From Thamnaconus septentrionalis (lineage: Eukaryota; Chordata; Actinopteri; Tetraodontiformes; Monacanthidae), in NCBI GenBank assembly GCA_009823395.1, contig CM020501.1:20139861-20203860 (forward strand): 64,000 nt of DNA. The letters are read 5' to 3'. The notes below the pieces were generated by a model. It did not search any database. It was not told the origin of the DNA and was given only the letters and a program-made list of their open reading frames with translations. Positions within the stretch are counted from its first letter, which is position 1, and every line of letters begins with the position of its first letter. The position numbers and the translations under genes were made by a program. Shown here in pieces: positions 16,658-41,096 of this stretch.

Positions 16658-17610
16658 CTGGGAAAATGAAATGTTAAATAAAAAAATACGAGCTCCGTCG
16701 GAAAACTTGTAGTTGGTCAAAGAGTCAAGTTGTTTCAGTTCCGGGTCCAACGGTCACACGGCCAAAAATGGATGATTTGATTGGTCGCAGCTCCCTTGAG
16801 CTGGGGGATGGATCTTGTAGTTCGTTTGGTTTTGTTTGTTTTTATGTCGACCGAAGTTTTTGCGTCGCCGCTGTGTTTTAGGTCGACTGGAAAATGTACT
16901 AATATGGAAAATGTAAGTGTAGTAAAGACATTACAATGATTGCTCAGATCATGAAATAGGTTAATATGTCCCGTGTTTTTTTTTTTTGTGGCTGTACACA
17001 TTTTTTAACCAGACGTTGTTGCTGATTAACCTGTTTTTTTTATTATTATTTTTTTAAATAGATAGATGGATAGCCAAAATAATTTATACGCACGTTAAGA
17101 AAAGAAAAACTTGCATACATATTTAATTTGTATAAGTGCTTCTATGCCTATAGATAATTGTAAAGGCAAAATGTAACTTTTATTAATCTTGTGATCTCTG
17201 AATTTAGAAGTTTGTCAAAACATCTTAAGTAGATCAGACGCTGTGCCAAATGATGTCAAATGTGTGAAAAGAAAGAGTTTTATTTTTTTCCATTAGACAC
17301 CAAAGTGTCAGTCTTCAAAATAAGCTTCACAACATTATCACCATCAGCGTATGCAGGGCCTAAATGAGATGATGATAAATCATTGATTAAATTCAAGCAG
17401 AATTTAAAAGGTAAAAAATAAAACAGTCACACACATCATGTCACATTATATTCCGGTAAACAAAAAAAACCCATTAATAACCAAATAAAAACAGAGCTTC
17501 CTAAAAGTGGAGAACAGATAACTTTAGAGAAAAGTCATCCTACAGTCTGGGCAGCCGACCACGACCACGACCTTACAATTCAATAGTGCCAAATCCCTTG
17601 TCACCTGCTT
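16658..17610. other. tmem187 upstream region and saraf 3' UTR
   Basis: No additional gene seen. A minus-strand AATAAA (plus TTTATT, about 17279-17284) is a plausible saraf polyadenylation signal, about 330 bases after its stop codon. Confidence 0.55.
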
Positions 17611-20275
17611 TTATCTTCTCTTAGTCCCTCCAAAACCTGGTGAGGAAAAAAAAAACTTAATCAGAATCAATATTACGGGCAAAATAAGAACGATAATACA
17701 AGTGGTCTGTGTTGTGTGGCTCTTGGAGACACTGACAGTGGTGTGTAACAGCCACGTGTGCACATGGTGTTAGTTCATTTTCACACGCAATTCGTGTGTT
17801 ATCACACATCTTTCACGGACAGTGCTAGTGCCAGCAGCGGATGGGACGTGTGTGTCTCGCAGCAAGTAAATTAAATTTATCATTTAGGGGTTATGATAGG
17901 TGACAAAATCAGTTGGAAATCACAAATAAAACATGTAAAAAAAACAAAATTCCAAGATGTGTCAAATGAAGAAAAACAGGCACTTGGATCATAAATAACT
18001 CATAAAATAAAAAAATATTGTGTCAATATAATATGGTGACATTTCAGACAAAAATCCAATGCAAAGCACAAAAAAAAGATTATTCAGTTGAAGGGTAAAG
18101 GGCTTTAGCTTTAACTTTTTACTTTGGGCAGGCAAGTGGGGAACCCTTTTTAAATTACAATTTGTGTTATCACCCATCATCAGCAAAGAATGCTAGTGCT
18201 AGCAGTGTAAGTGTCGATCTTACTGTGTGGCATTAGCTAGTGTATACCTGAAGCAGTGCGAGTTCCTGAGGATGAGGAAGGTCTCGTAGCATAATTGGCC
18301 GTGTTGCTATGGTAGCCATGGTGGCTGTAGCCCCCAAGAGGTTGACTCCTGTAACAACAAGATGCACAACATCCATGGCTCACAATCTCTATACGGACAA
18401 AACATCACACCTCCGACACTCTATGTGGATCTCTGTACTGACCTCTGCCGGCCGAACATATATCCCAGTAAGCCTCCGGTCCCCATGCCGGTCCAAAAGC
18501 CGCCGCCCGTGTTGTTAGCAGCTCGGCCGCCTTGGTACTGCTGATACTGAGTGTAGTCTGTTTGAAATCCGTAGCCTGGGTTGGAACCCGCAGACCCTGA
18601 AAACACAGAAGCAGAAGAGCCAGAAAGATCGAACATGGTTCCCACATCTTATCCACACGGGATCGGTCCGCTGTTGCTTCCTGTGCTACCTGTGTAGTCA
18701 GGCTTGAATCCCGGCGGGGGCGGTCCTGTGGTGGAACCATAGCTATTATCCCTGTGGTAGCCGGCGTTGCTGTCGTGGTCAGATCCGTCGTGGGAGTCGT
18801 TCCCGCTGAGGAACAGCTTGTAGATGCCAAAGGCAAACAGGAGAAGCACCACAATCACCAAGAGGTTCCCAGAATCATTGTCTCCTGACGGATGGGAGCT
18901 CTGGTGGCTCGGCTGCTGGTGGTGGTGGTGGTGGTCCTGCTTTCCAAAGAAACTGCCGAAGAACCCTGAGGCGGCGTCACCCAGACCTGAAGACATACCA
19001 GAGGACCCCAGAGTTGTCGCCATGTGTGAAGGAGGCCCCTAAAACAGCGTTTTCGTATCTACCTTCAAACCCACCTGATTTGTGGGAACTCCAGGAGCCC
19101 TGGTTCCCCCTGTGGCCCTCCTTCGTCAGCTCCAGCGTGTACTCCAGTCCACAGGAGCCCTTCAGGATGTAGGCGTCAGAAGGGTGGCTGTAGCCCTCGC
19201 AGGTTACCTCGATGCGACCGAAGCGGTACCCATTGTCCATGTCGGTCTTACACTCCCACTAAAGAGAAAAGGAATGAACCTCTTTCTTTACCAACAATGT
19301 CACCTTGCATGCAAAAATTAATAATTGATATTCCCTGTTGTTTTGTTTTTTGTTTTTGACGTTGTTGCTGATCATGGTCACAACTGCGTAGCTACAGCTG
19401 ATTACCTTCCCACCAGTTACCACCTCTGAGCCGTGGTATGTATTTTGGTGTTTTCTCTCTCACACCCCACCCCACCCCTCACCCCTGCAACTTTTTTTTT
19501 TTTTTCAGAAAAGCATTTATCTTTGAATTCTAGAGACTTTTTCTGCTGCTTTTGGAGACTCAGGCAACTCGGATGTTCGAGTTATTCTATCTTTTACCTT
19601 TAAAAAAAAAAATTTGTTTCATTAATGGCAAAAAAACATTTTTACTTTATACTTCAGTATTCACTTCATAACCTGTACTTTCTTACTTTTACTTGGGTAA
19701 AGGAGTTGAATCAGTACTTTTACTTTTACAAGAGTGTGCGTGTGCTTTTACTGCAGCACAATGGGTGAATACTCTGGCCAGTGGTGCCACTTTCTCACCT
19801 GGACGTCCACTCCGTCCCAGCCCTTGTTGTGGCACTGCACCACCTCCGGGACGAAGGCGTGGCAGCCCGCGGAGCCTCCGACACACTGGAGGTGAGGCAC
19901 CGGGCTGGAGCGCCGGGCCGCGGTGTAGCGCCCCCTGTGCAAGGTCAGCGCCTGGACGTCCCGCAGCAGCACACTGTCTCCTGTAAGGAACGCGGACCGA
20001 AAAAGAATCAGAAGGAAACACAACGATTCTGGACGGCTTTTGTTTGGTGACGTCACGACGATTAAACTTCAAATCCTTTTCTATTGAACTGCTGATACAA
20101 ATACGGCAAAACTGTCAAAGTGACGCGCGGGAGGACGTCATGTGACTAAAGAGCTTTTTTCGTGGCGAAGAGAACAAGCGCATAAATTAATAACACAAAA
20201 CTCACCGTCGTACGCACAGCAGAGAGCCACCACCAACAGAAAGAGACACGCAGCCAACCGGATGTGACGCTCCAT
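17611..20275 (-). CDS. saraf: store-operated calcium entry-associated regulatory factor
   Basis: ER membrane protein that promotes slow inactivation of STIM/Orai calcium entry after store refilling. Exons in transcript order: 20206-20275, 19799-19980, 19075-19258, 18690-18986, 18443-18596, 18248-18348, 17611-17636; 1014 nt, 337 aa, all phases consistent (human is about 339). A signal peptide [20 protein letters not shown] is followed by a Cys-rich luminal domain ([48 protein letters not shown]), a single membrane segment around [19 protein letters not shown], and a cytosolic Gly/Ser/Tyr/Asn-rich tail with a His-rich patch just before the membrane. The final exon codes only FGGTKRR before the stop, as in other SARAF genes. 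A fragment of repeat family B sits in its first long intron (19600-19765). Confidence 0.95.
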
Positions 20276-22461
20276 TTTAAAAACGTAAGAAAACAAAACG
20301 TGCGTTGAGCAAGAAATATCTACAAAGTTGTTGTAGTTGTAGTAGTTGTTGTTGTCCCTCGGAACGACAGGTCTTGTGTTACTGCTGTGAAGACAAACGT
20401 CGGTGTGGAGCGACACTGGAGCTGTTGAAGGCGGAAATAGACACAGAGTGACGTCTTTGGTCATGGAATTGTCCTGACGCCAGCCAATGAGGCACAAGCA
20501 CGAGTTCGTTAGCCGAATGATCAGACCGGTTGATGTAAACAAGACGCAACTTTAAAGAAGAAATTGCTAGATACCTTTTAGCGAAATTGAAAACCATTAA
20601 AAATGCATTTTGGTGATATGATTAAACAGATTTTTTAAAAATCAACAATGCTTATAGAATCATAAATCCAAAAAAAAGCTTAAACTAATAAATTCATTTA
20701 AGCTTTGTACTTCAATTTGTGGAGAGAATTTGTGGAAGAGTTGAGAGGTTGCTCACTCAGGGAATATCCAAATATGAACAACTTTAAAGGTAAGTGTTTG
20801 ATTATGACTTCTGTTTACTGCTTATCTTTTTTTGCTCGTGTATTTCTGTTAGCCTAGGATATGTTATTCAGCATACCACTACTACTACTGATAATAATAC
20901 ACTGATAGGAAGATACATATTTTAACACTGACATATCAAAGGGTGGGGTTCAATTCATTTTGACCTTTTATATTTTATATGTATGTCGGTCCACAATAAT
21001 GTATGCGTACATACAACACAAACACACCGAGTAATAATAAAAAAAAATTACGTATTTTATTTCCTCAATCAGTCCACAGTGAAGCCATTATTATTATTAA
21101 ATCTCATCTTCTATAAGTTAGATATTAACGTCATTCGAGGCCCTTCACAGAATGCATCATGATCAGTTTTACAAAGAGATCTATTTACATTGTACAAAAC
21201 ATTGCATACAAGATCGTCCGCACACCAAAAAGCCCCCCGAGCCCTCTCACAAAACAACAAAAATGTACAAAAAAGAAAAAAAAATGATAAGCAGTCATTT
21301 TCTTTATTCCTCCTCATTTCACCTCAAGATGCATATTTCTCACCCCTCCGCTCAAAAACCTACAGTTTTTTAATCAATTTTTTAAATTATTATTGTGTAA
21401 TCAGACAAGCAGAAGTCACAGTTAGCTGGTCGGTCCGATCTCGGTGATCAATTCAACGTGTTTGTCCGTCCCTCCGTCCATTGTAGCTTTTTTTTTTTTT
21501 TTCAAGCATGTCCACCAAAATTGATGAAAAACAAACGGGAGTCCATTAAAAACAAACAAACAGCAGAACTGACGTTACCGACGCATGCGGACAATTAAGA
21601 CAAAACACAAGTTTGTGTTGATCAGGCCATGGAGACTCTTGGCACCTCGGGAAAAAAAATCTGGGACGAAAATAAAATACAAAGAAGACATTTCTTGAAT
21701 TAATTTAAAAAACTTTGAAAAGTCCATTTGACTCTGGTTTAATGTGGACGTCACATCATTTAGAGCAGCTTAGTCGTCCTCGGCAACCTCTGGAGGGAAA
21801 ATATGGACCAAAAAAAGAAAAACTGCTAATAGCAAACATTCACACCAGAAAACCGCACCGTCCACCAGGACTAGCAACACTTGATGTTTTTTCCTTTACT
21901 TTTTTTTTTGCCTGTCAAAATGAGAGTCCACTTATTATATTTTGCTGTCACCGCTGAGGTTTTTAAATTTTGTTCCTTCAGGACACTTTAAAGTATTAAC
22001 AAACTGCTTGAGGACAGAGATGATTTAATTTGATTTTATTTAAATTAGCTTTAAAGCCTTTTTTTCTTCTTTCTTTCTCCCCGAATCTCTGGCTTTGAGC
22101 TGGAACTGGACTCAATGTTCACTTTGGGGCCTGACTTACAGTGTGCAGCTACACAGCAGCAAAGCTGCTTCCAACCTGGCTGTCCAACCATCCACCAATA
22201 GGGAGGCTGCTCTGGAGTGACATCATTTCACTTTACCAATCAGTGAAGTCGAGAGGTGGCTTTGAAAAAAAAACAACAAAAAAAACAAAAAAACACCCAA
22301 GAGCTGCAAACTGAGACAGTGACCAGGTGGGAGGAGAGAAGTCAGCTGACTGTCTGACTGGACGGTGGTGATGATGATGAAGATGATGATAAGGAGTGTA
22401 AACTTGTGATCTGGATGTGTTGTGTTGGCTGCCTCCTCTTGATTCTCCTCCTCCTCTTCTT
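20276..22461. other. saraf promoter and galnt7 3' UTR region
   Basis: The right-hand side of saraf has a CCAAT box (about 20484) and a TGACGTC half-CRE (about 20449). From roughly 21056 (minus-strand AATAAA) to 22461 the sequence is probably the long galnt7 3' UTR. No other reading frame is convincing. Confidence 0.45.
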
Positions 22462-33763
<11,302 letters not shown>

Positions 33764-35201
33764 TGTGGCCGAAGCCAACCCCCGAACCTGCCCACAGCTA
33801 ATGTGGCTTAGCCGTCAGGTGGTGGCGAGGCTGGGGAGTCGCCTAGGCTAGGCTAGGCTATGAGGCGCTAGCCGACTGTGCGGCTCGGGCTAGCTGGCTC
33901 CCGGTGTTCCCGAGCTCCCGCTCTGTATGGTGACTGGTGCTGGGGGTGACTGGTGACGCTGCTGACTTCCAGCAGCGTACACCCTCTGCTAACTGCTCGA
34001 CTCCTCCGAACCTGCTGCCACCTCCAGCGCCGTCGCCGCAGCAGGAGCAGTTCCCCGCCGTGTGTCTGCAAACTCTGAGCCCCAAAACGAGGAGCCACGC
34101 AGCCGGGGTTGAATCGACGCGGCTCACTGAGGTCAATCACCACAACACTGTCAGTCTGCCTCGAATATCCGAAATGTTTTTTTTCGTTCCCCAAACACCT
34201 GGCGCTGACTCAAAATGGTGAGGAAGAGGGAAAAAAACAAACAAAAAAAGAAATTACAACAACGTTCCTCCGTGGCGCGCGGACCTGTGGATGTCAAGCA
34301 CAGGTGGTGGCGCAGGTGTGCTACGTGGTAGGTTGTTAAGTGATGTGCACGTCGCTGCCAAGTCTGCCAGCTTGCCACAAGACGGTGGTGTAATTCAATA
34401 GCGCCTGTGACGTAAGATTTTTTTTTTTTTTTTTTTTAAAGTCACCTGTGTCTTTGGTATGTATGCTGGTTCTGCAGGTATTAACTCGAGCAGGTGACAT
34501 GCCCTCCCACCCTTCCCTGCTCTCTCGCCATTCTTGTAGGCTTCATTCTCCAACCTAGCTAGACTAGTTAGAAGTGGCCGACCCCTGGCCACTTCCAGTG
34601 GCATCTCATGAGACAGCAGGAGGGTTGAGACACACCAAACAAAAATTGTTTTTCTGTGGAAATGATACAAATAATACCGCACAAAGGCAGCAAGTTGGTA
34701 CTCATTACTAAGTATGGTTTCAATATCCAGTTGTCCAGCTTCACTCTTCCAGCTCCAGGCCTGACCGAGGCCACTTCCTGGTCCACTTCCCCGCATACTT
34801 GGGATATACAGACATCTCCATGTGGGGTCCAATCTGGACTACTGTATCCATCAAGAGTCACACAGAAAGTCAACTTTAAGGTGTCCAATTAACCCAACAT
34901 GTATTTCTCACTGGAAAGGAAGTACATGTACCTGGAATAGAGCTCCATGCTGGTGGGCAATCATCACAGTTTTATTGGTAGTTCCACACATACAGTACAG
35001 GATAGATGGTGCTTCACAGGTTAGAAAAAAAGGTGATATGTACAATGAGACTGAACGTTGGTTTGACCGTCCTTACGACAAACAGATAAAACATGAATCC
35101 GACTGGACGATTTGTACGTAAACAGAGAATGTGAGAGATACTTTGTTATGAACAAATACACATTCGAGTTTTAAAGAAATTCTGATGGAAGTCAGCCGCC
35201 G
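33764..35201. other. galnt7 5' region and asb5 3' UTR
   Basis: A GC-rich zone directly upstream of the galnt7 ATG (to about 34220) is its 5' UTR and promoter. A minus-strand AATAAA at about 34971-34976 is a plausible asb5 polyadenylation signal. No other gene seen. Confidence 0.55.
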
Positions 35202-38200
35202 TCAGCCACTGCTCCAGGTGTGCTGCAAGTAGTCGGTGAGCAACGAGGGGAGGGGGAGGTCAGGGATCAGCTTGAGCCTGGATTGACCAATCCAACCCCT
35301 GATGTGGATCCGACACAGCTGGCAGAGACTTCTTGGAGAATCTGCAGGGGTCGGAAGAACAAAAAAAATCACTGCTGAGGGCAACGGCAACAACAAGCAA
35401 CACTGCAGCAGCTACTACCTTCAAACGACTTTAGTAGAATTTGGGTTTGTCCACCAGGGGGGGCCAGCTGCAGGGCGCGCTGGTTGTTGGCATCCCTGAG
35501 GTTGACGTTGGCGCCAAAGTCGAGCAGTGCCACCACCTGGTCCGTCGAGTCCCGCCAGGCAGCGGCGTGCAGAGGAGTCTCCGCCCCTTTGCCCAAGTTG
35601 ACGTTAGCGCCTGAAAGAAGGCAGCAGATGTGGTAAAAGTATTCACGGTATTCAGTATTCTGTGCTGAAGTAAAAGTATGGTATGGAAAAGTACTGACTC
35701 AACTCCTTTACTCAAGTAAAAATAAAAGTCCAGGTTGTGAAATGTACTTGAGTGAAAAGTAATACTGATCTTTTACCCTTATCAATACTATAGGGTTTTT
35801 TTTCTTTTTTGACTGCAGCACAACCAAACTGTAATCAGTAATAGTTGTTCGCAACTATTACTTTGTCTGGATTGTCTGGATTGAAAACGTACTGAACGGT
35901 GACCCCAAGGCTTAGGTACTCTAAAATAATCCCCTGTCTCCTCTCCATTTATATATTAAACTACACAGGAGCAGAGTTAGAATAGTTTCACTTCAAGCAA
36001 TAACAACTGCAAAAAAATAAGTGAATAAGTGAAGTATTTTAAAGACTTAAACACAAAAGTAGCCAGTGTTTTTCCAATGTAATAGAAAATACAGACATTT
36101 GGGTACAAATGTAGGGAGTCAAAATAAAAAGTAGTCAGAAAAAGAAATACTCAAGTGAAGCACCTGAATACCTGAAATATCTACTGCAGTAAATTAACAA
36201 AGTATTTGTCATTTGTTCCTTCCCTCCTCTGAAGAGAGGAGTAATTCAATTGTTGCCTTGATAAAAAAAAAACCCAAAACAAACAAAAACGATTCACTGT
36301 GAAGACAGGAGTGACATACGTGGCTTATTAACACAAAGGAATTCTGGACACACCACATATTTTACGTGTCCATCAAACTTAAAACAAGTCCGTCTGGAAA
36401 AAAAAACCTGTTGACGTACCAGAGTCCTCTGCCAAATAAACAGGCCATGGGATTAGATGGATGAACCTCTTGCCTCTTGTATTTTTTAAGCTGAGTTGCT
36501 TTGAGTTGCTTCAATACCATGGTTTGGTTGTGGTGTGTGATACTGCAAGGTTTGGCATCAATCCCATGTCCAGTAGCGATACTGATATGATATTGGAATT
36601 GGCGACAATTACAATATCATACCGATACGATACTGAAGCAATCAGGGTACAAGACTGATACGATTAAGGTGTGATACCAACATGATACTAATACCAATAA
36701 AATGCCAATGCGATATTAGTACGATAGAGACGATACCAATAAATTAACTGAATGACGTTGAAGCATTTTTATGATTCTTTTTACCTATTGTGGATAAAAT
36801 TAAGACAGCATTTTGACATTTTAGCTAAATCCTAGAGCGGATTTCTTTGGAGAGCAGAGGTCTCCAAAAAGAGCTCCTTGTTGTTTGCCCTCCATTAGAT
36901 TATTTTTTTCTGCTTGGAATTAATGTCACAACCATTTCATTAGACGAGAATGAAAAAAACCCAACAAAACTGTCTTTCTTCCTGAAGCACAGAGATGAGC
37001 AATATGGTGTGTGTGTGCGTGTGCATGCATGCGCAACACACCTCTGTGCAGGAGGACCTTTGAACAGGAGGTGTGCCGATGTAGGCAGCTGACATAGAGT
37101 GCTGAGCCCAGGTGTGACACCTGGTGGTCCGGGTCGGCTCCGTGGGTCAGCAAGGACTCCACACACTGACTGCTGCCTGCGCACACAAATTAACGGCACA
37201 TCTTATATCTAATTCTTTCTTCATGGACGGCAGAAAAACTATACATACATTTACACTATACATTTAAGTGGATTCAAATATTTGAAATGTTTTAGTTGTA
37301 TTAATATAATCTTTCTTCTTCTATTTCCTTTTTCACCCCAACCCGAAAGGTCAAAGCAGATGGCTGCGCTGCCTCTAGAGGCAGGGTCTGCTCTCTTTCA
37401 TTGTGTCAAAGCGTTTAGCGCTGTTTAGCGCTCTATCAATAAAAGTTGATTGATTGATTGATTGATTGAGTGCTGCTCACCTCTCCTGCAGGCTTCGTGC
37501 AGGGCAGAGGGGAAGTGTGTGCGCGCCACGGGCGCCAGCACAAGCGCCCCGTGGTGCAGCAGCAGCTCCAGGCAGCCGTCGCTACCTGAGGCGCAGCAGT
37601 TGTACAGAGGAGTGACGCCGTCGATGGTGGCGGCGTTCACCTGCAGAGACGTCACAGCCGTGTGCAGCCCATGTGACCCCACTCACCTGATGAAATCTGA
37701 TTGGAAGGGGGGGTGGAGGGCCCAGCACTTACATTGGCTCCAGCGTTGATCAGCGCTCGCACACAGGCCACGTGTCCTGACAGGCAGGCCTCATGAAGGG
37801 GGGTCACATGATCGATGGTGACGATGTCAGCAGGGTAGCCCTGGGGGCGACGACAACACAGTCAAGTGTGTGTGTGTGAGTGCGCGCGCGCGCGTTGATG
37901 TGTGCGTGTGTGTGTTTATATGCAGACAGCACCTGCGCCAGCAGAGTCCGCAGTGCGAGCAGCCGACCCTGAGAAGCAGCTTCATGGAGAGGAGATCGAT
38001 CGGCCCACGACCCTACACAACAACAACATGAAAATATATAATCTCAACTGTAGAGAAAAAAAATTCCTATCCTGGTTTTTTTCATGTTATTTTTGCATCC
38101 TTTGGCTGCTCATCAGCTCTCGCCATTAGTCCAGATAATGTCTCAGACAGCAGTGGGCGCTAAAACACACTAAATCATCAGCATGGAACTACATTTGAAA

Positions 38201-38416
38201 TCAAGAAAACATGGATTTGGATTTGACAAATTTATTCAAGTTGGCCGCAGCTGTTTGGAATTGCAGAAACAGAACAGAATCTAGGTTAACAATGTTCTCT
38301 CATGGCTCTGAGGATAAATTTAGCAGCAGCCAAAGTCCTTCAGCAGCTGAGAGAGATCACATACCAATGTCTCCGTCTCCCCATGGCACATCCAGCCACT
38401 GGTACCTGTAAGACAT
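35202..38416 (-). CDS. asb5: ankyrin repeat and SOCS box protein 5
   Basis: Substrate adaptor of a Cullin-5/Elongin BC ubiquitin ligase; in mammals linked to muscle. Exons in order: 38365-38416, 37933-38012, 37733-37840, 37481-37640, 37042-37176, 35419-35610, 35202-35341; 867 nt, 288 aa, phases consistent. About six ankyrin repeats start at SWADRSPLHEAASQGRLLAL, followed by VTPLHEACLSGHVACVRALI and DGVTPLYNCCASGSDGCLEL. A C-terminal SOCS box has a BC box (PRSLCQLCRIHIR) and a Cul5-type LPLPSLL. The pairing with galnt7 and spcs3 supports ASB5 over the close paralogues ASB9 and ASB11. The N terminus (MSYRYQWLDVPWGDGDI) is short: the hydrophobic 5' exon of the long mammalian form is not visible, so a further 5' exon or a short isoform is possible. 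A CAAG directly before the ATG could be a splice acceptor. Confidence 0.9.
35620..36180 (-). repeat. dispersed repeat family B, longest copy
   Basis: In an asb5 intron. Its reverse complement shares TTTTACTTGAGTAAAGGAGTT, and the GTTGTGCTGCAG and CAACTATTACT blocks, with 12465-12745. Class unknown; no coding capacity. Confidence 0.6.
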
Positions 38417-39793
38417 CTTGAAGGAAGAGGGCCAACAGGGGGCAGCACACCTTCTACCTGTCTGCCTGTATGTCTGACTGCAACACCGCCTGCTCCTGCA
38501 ACTCCTATACTACCTATAGCGTCTCCACCACCTACACTGCCCTAAGACTGTAAACAAGACTAAAAATAGGAACGAGTCCAGTTCTCAGCCCGAGGAGACA
38601 TGTAGCCGTGTGCAGCTAATGGTCTGAGCTCAACAAGAGTTATTTAAAGTCCAGAGCTGCTAGTCCAACCTGTTTGCTGGTTTCATTCTACCAACACAGA
38701 CCAGAATCACGAACCAGCCGGTATTTTTTAAAATCAAAATGCAGACCTGTGTTTTGTACTATTGCGAGCCTCCTCCTCCTCCTCCTTCTCCTCCTCATCA
38801 ACATCAACATCATCATCATCATCATCATCATCATCATAACCGTCATAATCATTGCAAGCTGCCCTCACAAAGGAGGCCGTGAAGAAGAGGTGGAGGTGAG
38901 CGCAAGTCTCACTGCACAAAACCGTAAAGTGACTTTATGTTGCATCTGCAGGAAGACTGCGCACAAATATATCTTCCCCTTCTGCGTCCACCCCCCGGTC
39001 CTGATCCCGCCCCCCTACACCTCTGCTTGGTGCTTCGGTGGTGCTCATGAATAATTTGACAATATGAGCACTGAGGGATACAGGACAGTTGGCAGAGAGC
39101 AATAACATAAAACATACATGTGAACACATTTGAACAATTTTCATTGTTGATTGAATTTTAGTTGAACATTACCAACATTAGAATAGAATTCATCTTTATT
39201 TAGTCCTTGGTGTGGTAATTGCATGTTGCAGCAGCAGCAAGAATTATAAATCAAAATATGAAAAGAATAAATAAGAAAAAAAAATATATACACAGTATAA
39301 ACAATGGCCATAAGAACTGATGCCTGCATGCACTTTTATTGAGTTCACTGGGAGCTGCAGGAGAATTGTCTTCCTGATGGATCCACATTATAGATCAGCT
39401 TCAGCAAAGCGTTTTCATAAACACACACACACACACACACACACACACCACCGTGTGGTGCCAGAATACCGACCTTGGCTGGTCAGAATCCCCCAGCAGG
39501 CCCTCTTCCACTCCGGGACGGGTTCCGGCGTCGCCCCGGTCTCGGCCTTTCTTTTCCGGGACACCGCGGCAGATCCTGATGGGACGTCAGGCATCGTGGC
39601 ACCGCCCAGTCTCACGCGCTTCCCCGATCGAATGTCAGCAGGCGACTGCCGCACGCGGGACAGTGGCGCGAGGGACGGATGGACGGACGGACCGAGAGAC
39701 GTGATTGGTCCAAGGGGCTTTGTTGTTGTTGTGCTCGGCGCACATGACCGCGTCACGTGCGCCCCCACGTGTGGACCAAGAAGGAGAGATGTA

Positions 39794-39880
<87 letters not shown>

Positions 39881-39979
39881 ATTATCACAGCCTTTGACGT
39901 CATCTGCAATAATTTCCAAAGATACGATGTTTTAAATTTACAGTCTAAATGAATTTGATGAATCCAAATCTCACAATTG

Positions 39980-40010
<31 letters not shown>

Positions 40011-40032
40011 CTTCTTCTTCTTCTTCTTCTTC

Positions 40033-40096
<64 letters not shown>

Positions 40097-40252
40097 GCCA
40101 TACACATAACACAACATAGCAGTGAAAATAGCGAAAGCTGCTGCCTACGCAAGCATTCTAAAATGGGTCAAACTGTGACAGCGCCCCCATCTGTAGTTCA
40201 TATGGTCATGGAATAAATAAGGTCTTGATTTATTATTGACATGTTATTACAA

Positions 40253-40319
<67 letters not shown>

Positions 40320-40603
40320 GTGTGTTTTGTCGTATTCAGAATTATTTAAAATCTACCTTACACATTTTTTTAATTGACAAACTGTTTCTGAACTCACCTT
40401 TTCCGCATTCATACCTCTGCAACGGAACATCTTCATTCATTGAAACCTTTAAACGTGAGTCTGACCTGTAGCACAGTCTTGACTAGAGTTTCAGTTACAT
40501 CTAAACTTTATTGTATTTTATTTTCTGATATCTGATATGCACTCATTCCCTCAGTGACTTGACAAAAAGTTGTATGTATGTATGTATGTATGTACTGTAT
40601 ATG

Positions 40604-40652
<49 letters not shown>

Positions 40653-41000
40653 ATATATATATTGTTCATGTTTCCCTTGAATGAATAAAGTTATTCTCGG
40701 CAAGAGGAGAAAAAAAAGATCTCTGCTTCCGCTTACTCATCGTTCACGTCCCGCTCATACATCCATGGTCCCGGAAGTTGACTTGTTTCGCACCTCATTA
40801 GTCGGACGTTCTTGTCTTATAACTCCTTTCATAATTTTCGGCCAAAACATTGTTGACGTGACTAGAAGGCTGTTATCTGTTCGGTCGAGTCATTTCAAAG
40901 GATCGCAGCCGTTTAAAAGACCCTTTATTTCGAAATACAAAGCGGAAGTTTGACTTAACTCTCGCACCCCCCTTCCCCCTAGTGACTTACACTTCCGGAG
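38417..41000. other. intergenic, asb5 to spcs3
   Basis: Rich in microsatellites: (CTC)/(ATC)n 38770-38836, (CA)n 39420-39449, (CT)n then (TG)n 39799-39880, (CTT)n then (ATT)n 39980-40096, (GT)n 40255-40326 and a TATG/TA/TG block 40571-40660. A CpG-rich island at about 39470-39780 contains a possible first exon described separately. The last part is the spcs3 promoter, with an ETS site ACTTCCGG near 40988. Confidence 0.6.
39474..39594 (-). other. possible orphan first coding exon in CpG-rich DNA
   Basis: The minus-strand frame begins MPDVPSGSAAVSRKRKAETG and runs to a potential donor CCAAG|GTCGGT; the ATG context GCCACGATGC is good. The surrounding 300 bp are CpG-rich with E-box (CACGTG) motifs. 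It does not join in frame to asb5 exon 1 at 38416. I do not recognise the peptide. It could be the start of an unannotated or non-coding minus-strand transcript, or chance. Confidence 0.25.
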
Positions 41001-41096
41001 CGTGTCTTGCTAGCACCTACACATCGCCGCTAGCATCACATCGTCTCTTCTTCACATCATTCCCGGAGAAACAGCATCAACAGCGGCGGCCCAAAG

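Noticed and set aside
16658..16750. N-terminal extension of tmem187 by 31 codons
   Set aside because: A strong splice acceptor directly precedes the downstream ATG, and the family starts near there.
40681..40953. 90-codon plus-strand frame upstream of spcs3
   Set aside because: Lies in the promoter region, no recognisable motif, no splice site joining it to spcs3.
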